A program made the position numbers and the translations under genes. A stretch of DNA of 64,000 bases from Pseudomonadota bacterium. GTDB lineage: Bacteria; Pseudomonadota; Alphaproteobacteria; Rhizobiales; Xanthobacteraceae. The DNA lies in the NCBI GenBank assembly GCA_023435725.1, contig JAEYRD010000044.1, forward strand, positions 43,611-107,610, written 5' to 3'. Below are positions 18,387-26,340 of the stretch, in pieces. Position 1 is the stretch's first letter. Each line of letters starts with the position of its first letter. The notes under the pieces were generated by a model. That model saw only the letters and a program-made list of their open reading frames with translations. It was not told the DNA's origin and did not search any database.

Positions 18387-18974
18387 ATGCGCATTACCCT
18401 TGTCGGCTCCCGCCATTTCGGCGTGACCACCCTGAACATGCTCCGGGAGCACGGCGTCTCGATCGTGCGGGTCGTGGTGGCCGATGCCGCCGATCGCCTC
18501 GCCGCGACCGCCAAGGCGGCCGGCATCGAGGTGGTGACCCAGGCCAATCCAAAGCTGGTGGTGGCCTCGGAGATCGCCCCCGATACCGATCTGATCATCA
18601 CCGCCCACAGCCATGCCCGGATCGGCAAGGACGCCCTGGCGGCCGCAAAGCTGGGCGGGATCGGCTATCACCCCTCGCTGCTGCCGCGTCACCGCGGCAA
18701 GGCCGCCGTGGAATGGACCATCAAGGAAGGCGACCCGATCGCCGGCGGCACGATCTATCATCTCGCCGATCGCATGGACGCCGGCGCCATCGCCGCGCAG
18801 GACTGGTGCTTCGTCAAGAAGGGCGAGACCGCCCGCGAGCTCTGGGAGCGCGCGCTCGCCCCGCTCGGGCTCAAGCTGCTGGCTGATGTGATCGATTACG
18901 CCAGGGTCCACAAGGCGCTGCCGGCCAAGACGCAAGACGAGCAGTTCGCCACCTTGGCGCCGAGTCTCTCCTGA
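18387..18974 (+). CDS. Formyltransferase-family protein lacking the catalytic asparagine
   Basis: The 195-residue protein has the formyl-THF-dependent formyltransferase fold, similar to the N-terminal domain of methionyl-tRNA formyltransferase: MRITLVGSRHFGVTTLNML at the start, YHPSLLPRHRGKAAVEW near residue 94 and GGTIYHLADRMDAGAI near residue 120. Of the Asn-His-Asp triad, His95 and Asp131 are present, but the position of the asparagine is Gly93. The C-terminal tRNA-binding domain of Fmt is absent. It is therefore either an altered enzyme using a different chemistry or a non-catalytic relative. It is flanked by unrelated small genes. Confidence 0.8.
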   Translation: MRITLVGSRHFGVTTLNMLREHGVSIVRVVVADAADRLAATAKAAGIEVVTQANPKLVVASEIAPDTDLIITAHSHARIGKDALAAAKLGGIGYHPSLLPRHRGKAAVEWTIKEGDPIAGGTIYHLADRMDAGAIAAQDWCFVKKGETARELWERALAPLGLKLLADVIDYARVHKALPAKTQDEQFATLAPSLS

Positions 18975-19146
18975 CGTTTACCCTTAACGTGAAGCAGCCT
19001 TGATTCTGCTTCGAAAATCGGAATCAAAAACGCAAATAAATCATTGTTTCAACAGGAACAATTTGCTCTTTGGCATTGCAACAAATTTCTGTCACATTTC
19101 GTCCGAATAAGCGTCAGCATCTCAGACACATTCAAGGACGGAATTC

Positions 19147-19497
19147 ATGCGTTTTGGTCGCATCGCGGCGTTCTGTGCCGCTTCAGTTTTCGCCGGTACC
19201 CTCGCCGCTCCCGCCTTCGCCCAGAGCCCCTATGACGGCAATTGGCACGTCACCATCGTCACCAAGACCGGCACCTGCGAGCCCACCGCAAGCTCCATGC
19301 TGACGGTTGCCGACGGCAAGATCACCGCGCCCGGCGCTAACGTTTCCGGCACCATAGGCCGTGAGGGACTTGTGAAAGTTTCGATCAATGGTGCATATGC
19401 CAACGGTCAACTCAACGGCAACGCCGGATCGGGGAAGTGGAATGGAGCATCTGCAGGCATACCGTGCAGCGGGCGGTGGGAAGCATCGCGCCAATAG
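19147..19497 (+). CDS. Small secreted protein, lipocalin-like or beta-rich
   Basis: The 116-residue product starts with a signal peptide (MRFGRIAAFCAASVFAGT, cleavage near APAFAQS). The mature part has short beta-like repeats (YDGNWHVTIVTKTGTC, GKITAPGANVSGTIG, YANGQLNGNAGSGKWNG) and three cysteines, of which two could pair. An AAGGACGG ribosome site precedes the start. The pattern of a C-rich strand followed by a glycine-rich GKWNG strand recurs in Bradyrhizobium-type secreted proteins of unknown role. The next gene overlaps its 3' end by 56 bases. Confidence 0.65.
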   Translation: MRFGRIAAFCAASVFAGTLAAPAFAQSPYDGNWHVTIVTKTGTCEPTASSMLTVADGKITAPGANVSGTIGREGLVKVSINGAYANGQLNGNAGSGKWNGASAGIPCSGRWEASRQ

Positions 19498-19987
19498 ACC
19501 AACTGAGGCTCACGCCCGAACCCGTCGGCTGTTGATCGCGGCCGCCGTTTTGTTTGCGGCGGGGATCGCCAACTCTGAAAGCAAGGCTCAGTCCGGCCCG
19601 TTCGCGCCGATGGCGGGCAGCTGGAGCGGTGGCGGCGTCGTCACCCTCGATGACGGCTCCACCGAGCGGATCCGCTGCCGGGCCAAATACGCCCCGATCG
19701 GACCGACCATGGAGATGTCGCTGACCTGCGCCAGCGACGCCTACAAGTTCAACCTCGGCGCCAACGTCAAGGCAGAGGGCAGCTCCATCACCGGCAGCTG
19801 GTCCGAGGCCAGCCGCAACATCAGCGGCTCGCTGCAGGGCCGCGGCGGCGGCGGAAACTTCGAGGTCGTCGCCTCCGCCGCCGGCTTCAACGCCAACATC
19901 GCGCTGAGGACGAGCGGCAACAGGCAGACCGTCACGATGCGGGCGGACAGCCAGTTCCGCGGCGCCAACATCACGATGTCGCGCTAA
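19442..19987 (+). CDS. Secreted beta-rich protein, related in layout to its upstream neighbour
   Basis: The 181-residue product has a long basic N-terminus, then a hydrophobic signal (RRLLIAAAVLFAAGIANSESKA) and a mature domain with repeated strands (MAGSWSGGGVVTLDDGS, ITGSWSEASRNISGSLQG, NIALRTSGNRQTVTM). Two cysteines (IRCRAKY, LTCASDA) could form a disulfide. The chosen ATG overlaps the preceding gene; a later start just before the hydrophobic segment is possible. No named domain is recognised. A strong hairpin follows the stop codon. Confidence 0.6.
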   Translation: MEHLQAYRAAGGGKHRANRPTEAHARTRRLLIAAAVLFAAGIANSESKAQSGPFAPMAGSWSGGGVVTLDDGSTERIRCRAKYAPIGPTMEMSLTCASDAYKFNLGANVKAEGSSITGSWSEASRNISGSLQGRGGGGNFEVVASAAGFNANIALRTSGNRQTVTMRADSQFRGANITMSR

Positions 19988-20014
19988 CCCCACGCGGACC
20001 GTACTCAAGACCAA

Positions 20015-20038
20015 CGACCCGGCGCCCGCGCCGGGTCG
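20015..20038. terminator. Hairpin between convergent genes
   Basis: CGACCCGGCGC and GCGCCGGGTCG form a perfect 11-base stem with a two-base gap, lying between the stop codons of convergent genes. No T run follows on either strand, so it may work as a Rho-independent block only weakly. Confidence 0.45.
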
Positions 20039-20044
20039 ATTACT

Positions 20045-20443
20045 TTATGCGCCGGGCACGAACGCCGTCACCTCGATCTCGACCTTGGCCCGGTCGTCCA
20101 CCAGACCGCCGATGTAGAGCAGCGTCGAGGGCGGAAAATTACGCCCCAGCGTCTCCTTCCAGGCCGCACCGATGCCGGCGCCCGCGGCCTCATACTCGCC
20201 GCGGCTGGTCAGATACCAGGTCAGGCGGACGATATGCTCGGGGCCGGCGCCAGCCTCGCTCAACAGCTTGATGATCCGCTTCAGCGCTGTTGCGACCTGA
20301 GCCGCCATGTCAGGCGCGTAATTGCCCGTCTCGTCGCCGCCGGTCTGCCCGGCGAGCACCACCCAGCGGCCCGGCCCGTCCACCGCCACGCCATGTGAAA
20401 AGCCGCGCGGTTTTTTCCATTCGGCTGGCTGCAGGATACGCAT
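20045..20443 (-). CDS. RidA family protein (Rid/YjgF/UK114)
   Basis: The 132-residue protein is a RidA-superfamily member, with VVLAGQTGGDETGNY, a QVATALKRIIKLLSEAGAG helix and IVRLTWYL, and near the end NFPPSTLLYIGGLVDDRAKVEIEVTAF. The arginine of the usual catalytic R-x-[AS]-V segment is absent: the region reads NFPPSTLLYIGGL, so imine-deaminase activity is doubtful. The start at ATG 20443 fits the family length; the frame remains open further upstream. The gene is transcribed away from the transporter gene at 20542. Confidence 0.8.
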   Translation of the reverse strand: MRILQPAEWKKPRGFSHGVAVDGPGRWVVLAGQTGGDETGNYAPDMAAQVATALKRIIKLLSEAGAGPEHIVRLTWYLTSRGEYEAAGAGIGAAWKETLGRNFPPSTLLYIGGLVDDRAKVEIEVTAFVPGA

Positions 20444-20541
20444 GAGCGAAGTTCTCCCTTTTCTTGTCGTTGTTCGCTGAAGCCTTAGCACGCTGCCCGG
20501 CATCGCTGCACCCGCAGATTTGGCCGTTGCAAACGACGACG

Positions 20542-21468
20542 ATGTCGCCGATACCGGCCCTCCCTCAGGATCCTCTCTCCCCGTTCGCCGCGATGAACAC
20601 GACACCGTCCAAAACGATGGCCGCACTGTGGATGGCCGGCTGGCTGGCGCTGATGCTCGTCATGGCGGTGGCCGGACGCGAGACCACGCGCGAATTGAGC
20701 GTCTTTCAGATCATGGAGGTGCGCTCCGTGATCGGGTTTGTACTGCTGCTGCCGATCATCTACCGGGCCGGTGGTTTCAAGGCGGTCGCGACCAAACGCC
20801 TGCCCCAGCACGTTGCGCGCAACCTGGTCCACTATGCCGCGCAGCTCGGCTGGTTCTTCGCACTGACACTGATCGGAATCGGCCAGGTGGTGGCAATCGA
20901 ATTCACGATGCCGATCTGGACCGCCCTGCTGGCCGCCACTTTCCTGTCCGAGCGCATGACCGTCTGGAAGATCGCCGCCATCGTACTCGGCATCGTCGGC
21001 GTGGTCATGATCGTGCGGCCCGCCACCGGCGAGATCAATCCGGGCCAGCTGATCGCGCTCGGGGCCGCAGTGGGCTTCAGCATCTCAATGGCTTTCGCGA
21101 AATCGCTGACCCGGACCGAGAGCGCGTTGTCGATCCTGTTCTGGATGATCGTGGTGCAGGCGGTCGTGGGCCTGCTGCCGACGCTCAATGCCTGGACTTG
21201 GCCCTCCGCCCACCTCTGGGGCTGGCTCTTCGTCATCGGGGTCTGCGGCACTTTCTCGCACTACTGCCTCGCCAGCGCGTTGCGACACGCGGACGCAACC
21301 ATCGTGGTGCCAATGGACTTCCTGCGGGTTCCGCTCACCGCGACCGCCGGCTGGCTGCTCTATTCCGAGCGCCTCGACACCTGGACCGTGCTCGGCGCGG
21401 CGCTGATCCTGTTCGGCAACCTCCTCAATCTGAAGCCGGCGTCGCCGGTCCCCGCCCGCGCGCGGTGA
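20542..21468 (+). CDS. EamA/DMT-family transporter
   Basis: The 308-residue protein has about ten hydrophobic segments arranged as two EamA halves, with the ERMTVWKIAAIVLGIVGVVMI segment in the first half and a C-terminal YSERLDTWTVLGAALILFGN in the second. DMT-family members usually export amino acids or other small metabolites across the inner membrane. A later start at ATG 20593 would trim a polar leader. No substrate is evident from context. Confidence 0.85.
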   Translation: MSPIPALPQDPLSPFAAMNTTPSKTMAALWMAGWLALMLVMAVAGRETTRELSVFQIMEVRSVIGFVLLLPIIYRAGGFKAVATKRLPQHVARNLVHYAAQLGWFFALTLIGIGQVVAIEFTMPIWTALLAATFLSERMTVWKIAAIVLGIVGVVMIVRPATGEINPGQLIALGAAVGFSISMAFAKSLTRTESALSILFWMIVVQAVVGLLPTLNAWTWPSAHLWGWLFVIGVCGTFSHYCLASALRHADATIVVPMDFLRVPLTATAGWLLYSERLDTWTVLGAALILFGNLLNLKPASPVPARAR

Positions 21469-21668
21469 ACCACACACCGTCTCGCGCGACAAAACAAAGT
21501 GGTCGAGCGTGATTTGGATCACGTTGGAGGGGCATTCCATCGTGCACATTCGACCGCACAGCGATGGGTTGGGCGAACAATCGTTTTGCTAGTGCGAAAC
21601 CGGGCGTGTCGTGTAAGTTCGTTGCCAATTTGTTGCTGCCTGCAATTCGATTCTGTTGGGGATTTCAG

Positions 21669-23114
21669 ATGCGCTATCTCACCCTGCTCGCTTCGCTGAT
21701 GTGCATGGCACTATCGGTCAGCGCAGCGAAGGCGGACCGCCGTGTTGCTTTCGTCGTCGGCAACGGCACCTACAAGAACGTCGCGCAATTGCCGAACCCA
21801 CCGATCGACGCCAAGGCAATGGCGGCGACACTGCGCAATGTCGGCTTCGAGGTGATCGAGGGGTCCAACCTCACCCGCGACCAGATGACGGAAAAGCTCC
21901 TGGACTTCGGCCGCAAGGCGCAGGGCTCCGATGTCGCGGTGTTCTATTACGCCGGTCACGGCATCGCCGTCAGCGGCAGCAACTATCTCCTGCCGGTGGA
22001 CGCCGACATCAAGTCGGAGATGGACGTCAAGCTCGGTGCTGCCATCAATATCGACCTGACGCTCGAGCAGACCATGGGCGATGCCAAGGTCAAGCTGGTC
22101 TTCCTCGATGCTTGCCGCGACAATCCGTTCGCCGCCAAGATCAAGTCGAACTCCGCGACCCGCAGCGTCAACGTGCAGAGCGGTCTTGCCGAGATGAAGT
22201 CCGGCGAAGGCACGCTGATCGCATTCGCAACCGGCCCGGGCCAGACCGCGCTCGACGGCCAGGAGGGCAACAACAGCCCGTTCACCCGCGCGCTGATCGA
22301 CAACATCACCAAGCCCGGCGTCGAGATTCAGCAGGCCATGACGTCGGTCCGCGCCCAGGTCAACGAAGAGACCCACAAGGGCCAGCTGCCGTGGGGCCAT
22401 ACCAACCTGATCGGCGCCGTCTACCTCAATCCGGCCCAGCAGACGCAACAGGTTGCCAATGCGGCGCCGACCGCGGCCGGCAGCGTGCCGGCGATGAGCG
22501 GCGGCAATTCGGACGGTGTCGAACTCGAATACTGGCGCTCGGTCAAGGAGTCCAACAAGCCGGAAGAGCTCAACGCCTATCTCGCGGCCTATCCGAACGG
22601 CCAGTTCAAGGCGCTTGCGCTGGCGCGGCTTGCCGCGATCAAGAGCGGCCCGTCGACCGCGACCCGCAACCTCAACGGCAGCGTTGATCCCGCGACCTTC
22701 ACCGAAGATGCGACCCAGCTCACCGAGGACCAGATCGGCCTCGACAAGGCACAGCGCCGCGACGTGCAGCGCCGCCTGACCGGGCTCGGCTTCGACACCA
22801 AGTTGACCGGCGCGTTCAGCGATGAGACCCGCTCGGTGCTCAAGCGCTGGCAGGCTGCCCGCGGCTATCCGTCGACAGGCTACCTCAACAAGCTCCAGCA
22901 CAAGGCTCTGCTCTCCGAGGTCGTGGCCACCACTCCGACCGCGAGCGGCGAAAGCCCGAAGCCGGCCCGGCGTGCCAGCGCTCCCGCGCAGAGCAGCGCG
23001 CCGGCATCGGCACCGGCACCCGCCCCTCGCCAGAGCGGCCCCGGCGATGCCGCTGGCGCAGCCTTCGTGGGAGGCGTCGTCGGTGGCATGATGGGCGGCA
23101 TGTTCCGCCGCTGA
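21669..23114 (+). CDS. Secreted caspase-like protein with peptidoglycan-binding domain
   Basis: The 481-residue protein has a signal peptide (MRYLTLLASLMCMALSVSAAKA) and a peptidase C14 domain (about residues 23-255). The catalytic dyad is visible as His97 in YYAGHGI and Cys149 in FLDACRDNPF. A linker with EYWRSVKESNKPEELNAYLA follows, then a peptidoglycan-binding-1 type domain (about residues 358-418, QRRDVQRRLTGLGFDTKLTG), and a Pro/Ala-rich tail ending in a glycine-rich GGVVGGMMGGMFRR segment. It probably acts in the periplasm. Bacterial caspase homologues of this type have roles in stress or signalling; the substrate is unknown. A Rho-independent terminator follows. Confidence 0.9.
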   Translation: MRYLTLLASLMCMALSVSAAKADRRVAFVVGNGTYKNVAQLPNPPIDAKAMAATLRNVGFEVIEGSNLTRDQMTEKLLDFGRKAQGSDVAVFYYAGHGIAVSGSNYLLPVDADIKSEMDVKLGAAINIDLTLEQTMGDAKVKLVFLDACRDNPFAAKIKSNSATRSVNVQSGLAEMKSGEGTLIAFATGPGQTALDGQEGNNSPFTRALIDNITKPGVEIQQAMTSVRAQVNEETHKGQLPWGHTNLIGAVYLNPAQQTQQVANAAPTAAGSVPAMSGGNSDGVELEYWRSVKESNKPEELNAYLAAYPNGQFKALALARLAAIKSGPSTATRNLNGSVDPATFTEDATQLTEDQIGLDKAQRRDVQRRLTGLGFDTKLTGAFSDETRSVLKRWQAARGYPSTGYLNKLQHKALLSEVVATTPTASGESPKPARRASAPAQSSAPASAPAPAPRQSGPGDAAGAAFVGGVVGGMMGGMFRR

Positions 23115-23140
23115 GGCGCGAAGCCTGCCTGAAAACAAAA

Positions 23141-23163
23141 GCCCGGCTTGCGCCGGGCTTTTT
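23141..23163 (+). terminator. Rho-independent terminator after the caspase gene
   Basis: GCCCGGC pairs with GCCGGGC across a four-base loop (TTGC), preceded by AAAA and followed by five T. It lies 26 bases after the stop codon at 23114. Confidence 0.85.
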
Positions 23164-23306
23164 CGTTGGTGTTCTCACGCGTCAAGACAGAAGGAAGGAA
23201 GGTACTGCTGCACACTCCGCAATGACGAGGGTTGGGAGACGGACTCGTCACACACGGACGCCCCGGCCTGCGGGCATCCGCTCGTCAAACGCATTCGAGC
23301 GAACCG

Positions 23307-23546
23307 TTACTTCCCTGCAGCCTTCCGTAGCGCCTCGTTGATGCGGTCCTGCCAGCCCGGGCCACCTTCCTGGAAGAACTCCAGCACGTCCTTATCGATG
23401 CGCAGCGTGACCTGCTCCCTGATCCCCGGCGCCACATTCTGCTTCGGCGGCGCCGCGGCAACCTTGGCGGTCACCTTCTTGAACGCTGCCTCAGCCTCGG
23501 TCCGCGCGTCGCCCAATGTGCGTGGCCGCCTCGGTTGATCCGCCAT
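23307..23546 (-). CDS. BrnA-like antitoxin, solitary
   Basis: The 79-residue protein has the C-terminal BrnA signature: VTLRIDKDVLEFFQEGGPGWQDRINEALRKAAGK is read in pieces as VTLRIDKDVLEFF, then GGPGWQDRINEALR. This is a ribbon-helix-helix DNA-binding fold of type II antitoxins. BrnA normally follows a brnT toxin gene, but none is nearby: the upstream gene is cysK, three bases away on the same strand. It may be an orphan antitoxin or a co-opted regulator of cysK transcription. Confidence 0.75.
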   Translation of the reverse strand: MADQPRRPRTLGDARTEAEAAFKKVTAKVAAAPPKQNVAPGIREQVTLRIDKDVLEFFQEGGPGWQDRINEALRKAAGK

Positions 23547-23549
23547 GTC

Positions 23550-24527
23550 CTAGATTCCCTCAAACAGAGCCGTCGAAAGATAGCGCTCGGAGAAGGACGG
23601 CACCACCGCCAGAATGGTCTTTCCCGCAGCTTCCGGCCGCTTGCCGATCTGGAGCGCCGCGGCGATCGCAGCGCCTGAGGAAATGCCGCCCGGAATGCCT
23701 TCATGCCGCGCCAGTGCGCGCGAGGTCTCGATCGCCGTCGTCGAATTGATCTTCACGATCTCGTCGATCACCGAGCGGTCAAGAATGTCGGGCACGAAAC
23801 CGGCGCCGATGCCCTGGATCTTGTGCGGCGTGTGCTGGCCGCCCGAGAGCACCGGGCTTTCTTCCGGCTCGACCGCCACCACGCGCAGCGACGCCTTGCG
23901 CGGCTTGAGCACCTGGCCGACACCGGTGATGGTGCCACCGGTACCGACGCCGGCGACGAAGAAATCGATGTTGCCGGCGGTGTCGTTCCAGATCTCCTCC
24001 GCGGTGGTGCGGCGGTGCACCTCGGGATTGGCGAGGTTCTTGAACTGCTGCGGCATGACCGAGTTCGGCGTCGTCTTCAAGAGCTCCTCCGCCGTCGCGA
24101 TTGCTCCCTTCATGCCTTGTGCGGCTGGCGTCAGCACCAGCTCTGCGCCGAGAAAGGCGAGCATCTTGCGCCGCTCGATCGACATCGACTCCGGCATCAC
24201 CAGCTTGAGCCGGTAGCCGCGCGAGGCAGCGACGAAGGCGAGCGCGATGCCGGTATTGCCGGACGTCGGCTCGATCAGCACGGTGTCAGGATTGATGATG
24301 TCCGCCTTCTCCATGGCGATGACCATGGCCGCGCCGATACGATCCTTCACGCTCGCGGCCGGATTGAAATATTCGAGTTTTGCCAAAATTGTCGCGTTCA
24401 CGCCGTGCATGCCCGGCAACCTTCGCAAACGTACGATCGGCGTGTCGCCAAAAGCGTCGACGATCGAGTCATAGACCCGGCCGCGGCCGGGTTGGTGCGC
24501 TGCACTCGCGGTGGTCGATGCGTCCAT
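23550..24527 (-). CDS. cysK: Cysteine synthase A
   Basis: The 325-residue PLP enzyme joins O-acetylserine and sulfide to give cysteine. PLP lysine lies in NPAASVKDRIG near residue 60, the phosphate-binding loop in EPTSGNTGIALAF near 87, and GTGGTITGVG near 195. It starts after a GGGAGTT ribosome site. It complements cysE at 2046. The three-base gap to the BrnA-like gene indicates a two-gene transcript, probably starting in the 24528-24700 interval, where no operator was defined. Confidence 0.95.
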   Translation of the reverse strand: MDASTTASAAHQPGRGRVYDSIVDAFGDTPIVRLRRLPGMHGVNATILAKLEYFNPAASVKDRIGAAMVIAMEKADIINPDTVLIEPTSGNTGIALAFVAASRGYRLKLVMPESMSIERRKMLAFLGAELVLTPAAQGMKGAIATAEELLKTTPNSVMPQQFKNLANPEVHRRTTAEEIWNDTAGNIDFFVAGVGTGGTITGVGQVLKPRKASLRVVAVEPEESPVLSGGQHTPHKIQGIGAGFVPDILDRSVIDEIVKINSTTAIETSRALARHEGIPGGISSGAAIAAALQIGKRPEAAGKTILAVVPSFSERYLSTALFEGI

Positions 24528-24750
24528 GATGAACTCCCTGTGACGACAATTCGCGCTTCAATCGCAGCGCTAACGCAGTTACGGACAGCTTGTGACGACA
24601 CGCAAGCGGCAATGCGGCACATGTTAAATACGCTGCATCGCAAAATCGCGTGAGCTTCCGTGATCAGAAAACCAACGCATTTGTGTTGCGACCTCGTCAA
24701 CTGATTCGGCTTATGTTAGACTTAGGTCTTAAAGAAGGGAGGTCACCACG

Positions 24751-24969
24751 ATGCCAGCAATTGCTGAAGTGCTGCCGACCGTCGCGCACCGCCCCGATCC
24801 GCGTTGCAGCGAGTTGCCCACCTGTCCCGTCTGCGCCGACTCCATGGTCGCTGCGGAAGCGTCCGCATACGTCTCGGACCAACTGATCAGCTATCTCTGG
24901 ACCTGCGACACCTGCGGTTATGGCTTCGTGACCAAGCACGCCGTCAAGCAGCGGATCGTTTGCAATTGA
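24751..24969 (+). CDS. Small zinc-ribbon protein, 72 residues
   Basis: ATG 24751 follows a strong GGGAGG ribosome site. The product has two cysteine pairs (CPVC near residue 25, CDTCG near residue 52) about 27 residues apart, as in a zinc ribbon. The rest is short and mostly hydrophobic to basic (DQLISYLWTCDTCGYGF). It is transcribed away from cysK and converges on tgt. The family is unknown, though such proteins are frequent in Bradyrhizobium. Confidence 0.65.
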   Translation: MPAIAEVLPTVAHRPDPRCSELPTCPVCADSMVAAEASAYVSDQLISYLWTCDTCGYGFVTKHAVKQRIVCN

Positions 24970-24984
24970 CCTTGCGCAATCGAC

Positions 24985-26133
24985 CTAGCGTGGGGCGATG
25001 TCGCCCCTCGCCCAGTCCTCGCGCGTCCGCTGATAGAACTCTTCGAACGTTCCCTGCGCGATCGCGTCTCTGATGCCCTGCATCAGGAACTGGTAGTAGG
25101 CGATATTGATCTCGGACAGCAGCATCGCCCCCAGCGTCTCGCCCGCCTTGACGAGATGGTGCAGATAGGCGCGGGCGCAGTTGCTCGTCGACGGCCACGC
25201 GCTCTCTTCGTCCAGCGGACGGGGATCGTCGGCATGGCGCGCGTTGCGCAAATTCACCTGGCCGAAGCGGGTAAAGGCAACGCCATGCCGGCCATTGCGC
25301 GTCGGCATGACGCAATCGAACATGTCGACGCCGCGCTTCACCGCTTCGAGAATATCGTCGGGCGTGCCGACGCCCATCAGATAGCGCGGCCGGTCAGTCG
25401 GCAGCGCCGGCGCGGTCTCGTCGATCATCGCCAGCATCACGGCCTGCGGCTCGCCGACGGCGAGGCCGCCGATCGCATAGCCGTGGAACCCGATCTCGAC
25501 GAGGACCTGCGCGCTCGCGTGGCGAAGCTGCGGAATGTCGCCGCCCTGCACGATGCCGAACAGCATGTAGCCGTCGGGCGCGCTCTCGAACGCGCGCTTG
25601 GAGCGTTCGGCCCAGCGCAGCGACAGGCGCATCGCGCGCTCGATGTCATCGCGCTCGGCCGGCAGGCGCACGCATTCGTCCATCTGCATGGCGATGTCGG
25701 AGCCGAGGAAACGCTGCACCTCGATCGAACGCTCCGGCGAGAGCTCGACCTTGGCGCCATCGATATGCGAGCGGAAGGTGACGGCGTTCTCGCTGACCTT
25801 GCGCAGGTCCGACAGCGACATCACCTGAAAGCCGCCGGAATCCGTCAGCATCGGCCCGTTCCAGCCCGTGAACCGCTGCAGGCCGCCGAGCGCTGCGATG
25901 CGCTCGGCACCGGGGCGCAGCATCAGATGGTAGGTATTACCGAGCACGATGTCGGCGCCGGCATCGCGCACCTCGCGCCAGTGCATGCCCTTCATTGCGC
26001 CGGCAGTGCCGACCGGCATGAAGGCCGGCGTGCGCACCACGCCGTGCGGCGTGGTCAGGCGGCCGGTGCGTGCGGCGCCATCGATGCCGAGCAGCTCGAA
26101 ATGATTGGGTAGACTGTTGTCGGGACGATTCAT
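24985..26133 (-). CDS. tgt: tRNA-guanine transglycosylase
   Basis: The 382-residue enzyme exchanges guanine 34 for preQ1 in tRNAs with GUN anticodons, one step of queuosine synthesis. Clear segments are FMPVGTAGAMKGM, LTDSGGFQVMSL (about 100), EPQAVMLAMIDETAP and FDCVMPTRNGRHG (about 275) with the family aspartates. The zinc site is unusual: where CxCxxC should stand the text reads LDEESAWPSTSNCARAYLHH, so only the later histidine of the four ligands is visible. ATG 26133 matches the family start. queA lies 5 kb away on the same strand. Confidence 0.93.
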   Translation of the reverse strand: MNRPDNSLPNHFELLGIDGAARTGRLTTPHGVVRTPAFMPVGTAGAMKGMHWREVRDAGADIVLGNTYHLMLRPGAERIAALGGLQRFTGWNGPMLTDSGGFQVMSLSDLRKVSENAVTFRSHIDGAKVELSPERSIEVQRFLGSDIAMQMDECVRLPAERDDIERAMRLSLRWAERSKRAFESAPDGYMLFGIVQGGDIPQLRHASAQVLVEIGFHGYAIGGLAVGEPQAVMLAMIDETAPALPTDRPRYLMGVGTPDDILEAVKRGVDMFDCVMPTRNGRHGVAFTRFGQVNLRNARHADDPRPLDEESAWPSTSNCARAYLHHLVKAGETLGAMLLSEINIAYYQFLMQGIRDAIAQGTFEEFYQRTREDWARGDIAPR

Positions 26134-26245
26134 GGCGGTGCTTATTGCGTGTCGGGCGAGGCCGATCAACCCGCTCAGGGCCGCTTGATGCCTCAGACTG
26201 GGACACATTTAACGCGGACGTGATATCCGCCGCGGCTTGCCGAAC

Positions 26246-26266
26246 AAAACGATACAGTGTAGTTTT
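26246..26266. promoter_or_regulatory. Palindromic operator upstream of the patatin gene
   Basis: The core AAACGATACAGTGTAGTTT (26247-26265) is a near-palindrome that matches the site at 28464, and one extra A/T pair extends it. It lies between divergent tgt and patatin genes, overlapping the spacer of a candidate TTGCCG-N17-TAGTTT promoter at 26237. The neighbouring TetR gene is the likely binder. Confidence 0.6.
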
Positions 26267-26340
26267 GGTCGTTGGGGGCTGGACGAGATGCCGCGGCGGA
26301 TTGCCGGCGGCCGTATCCGCGTGATCGCCAGCCGCCGAAG

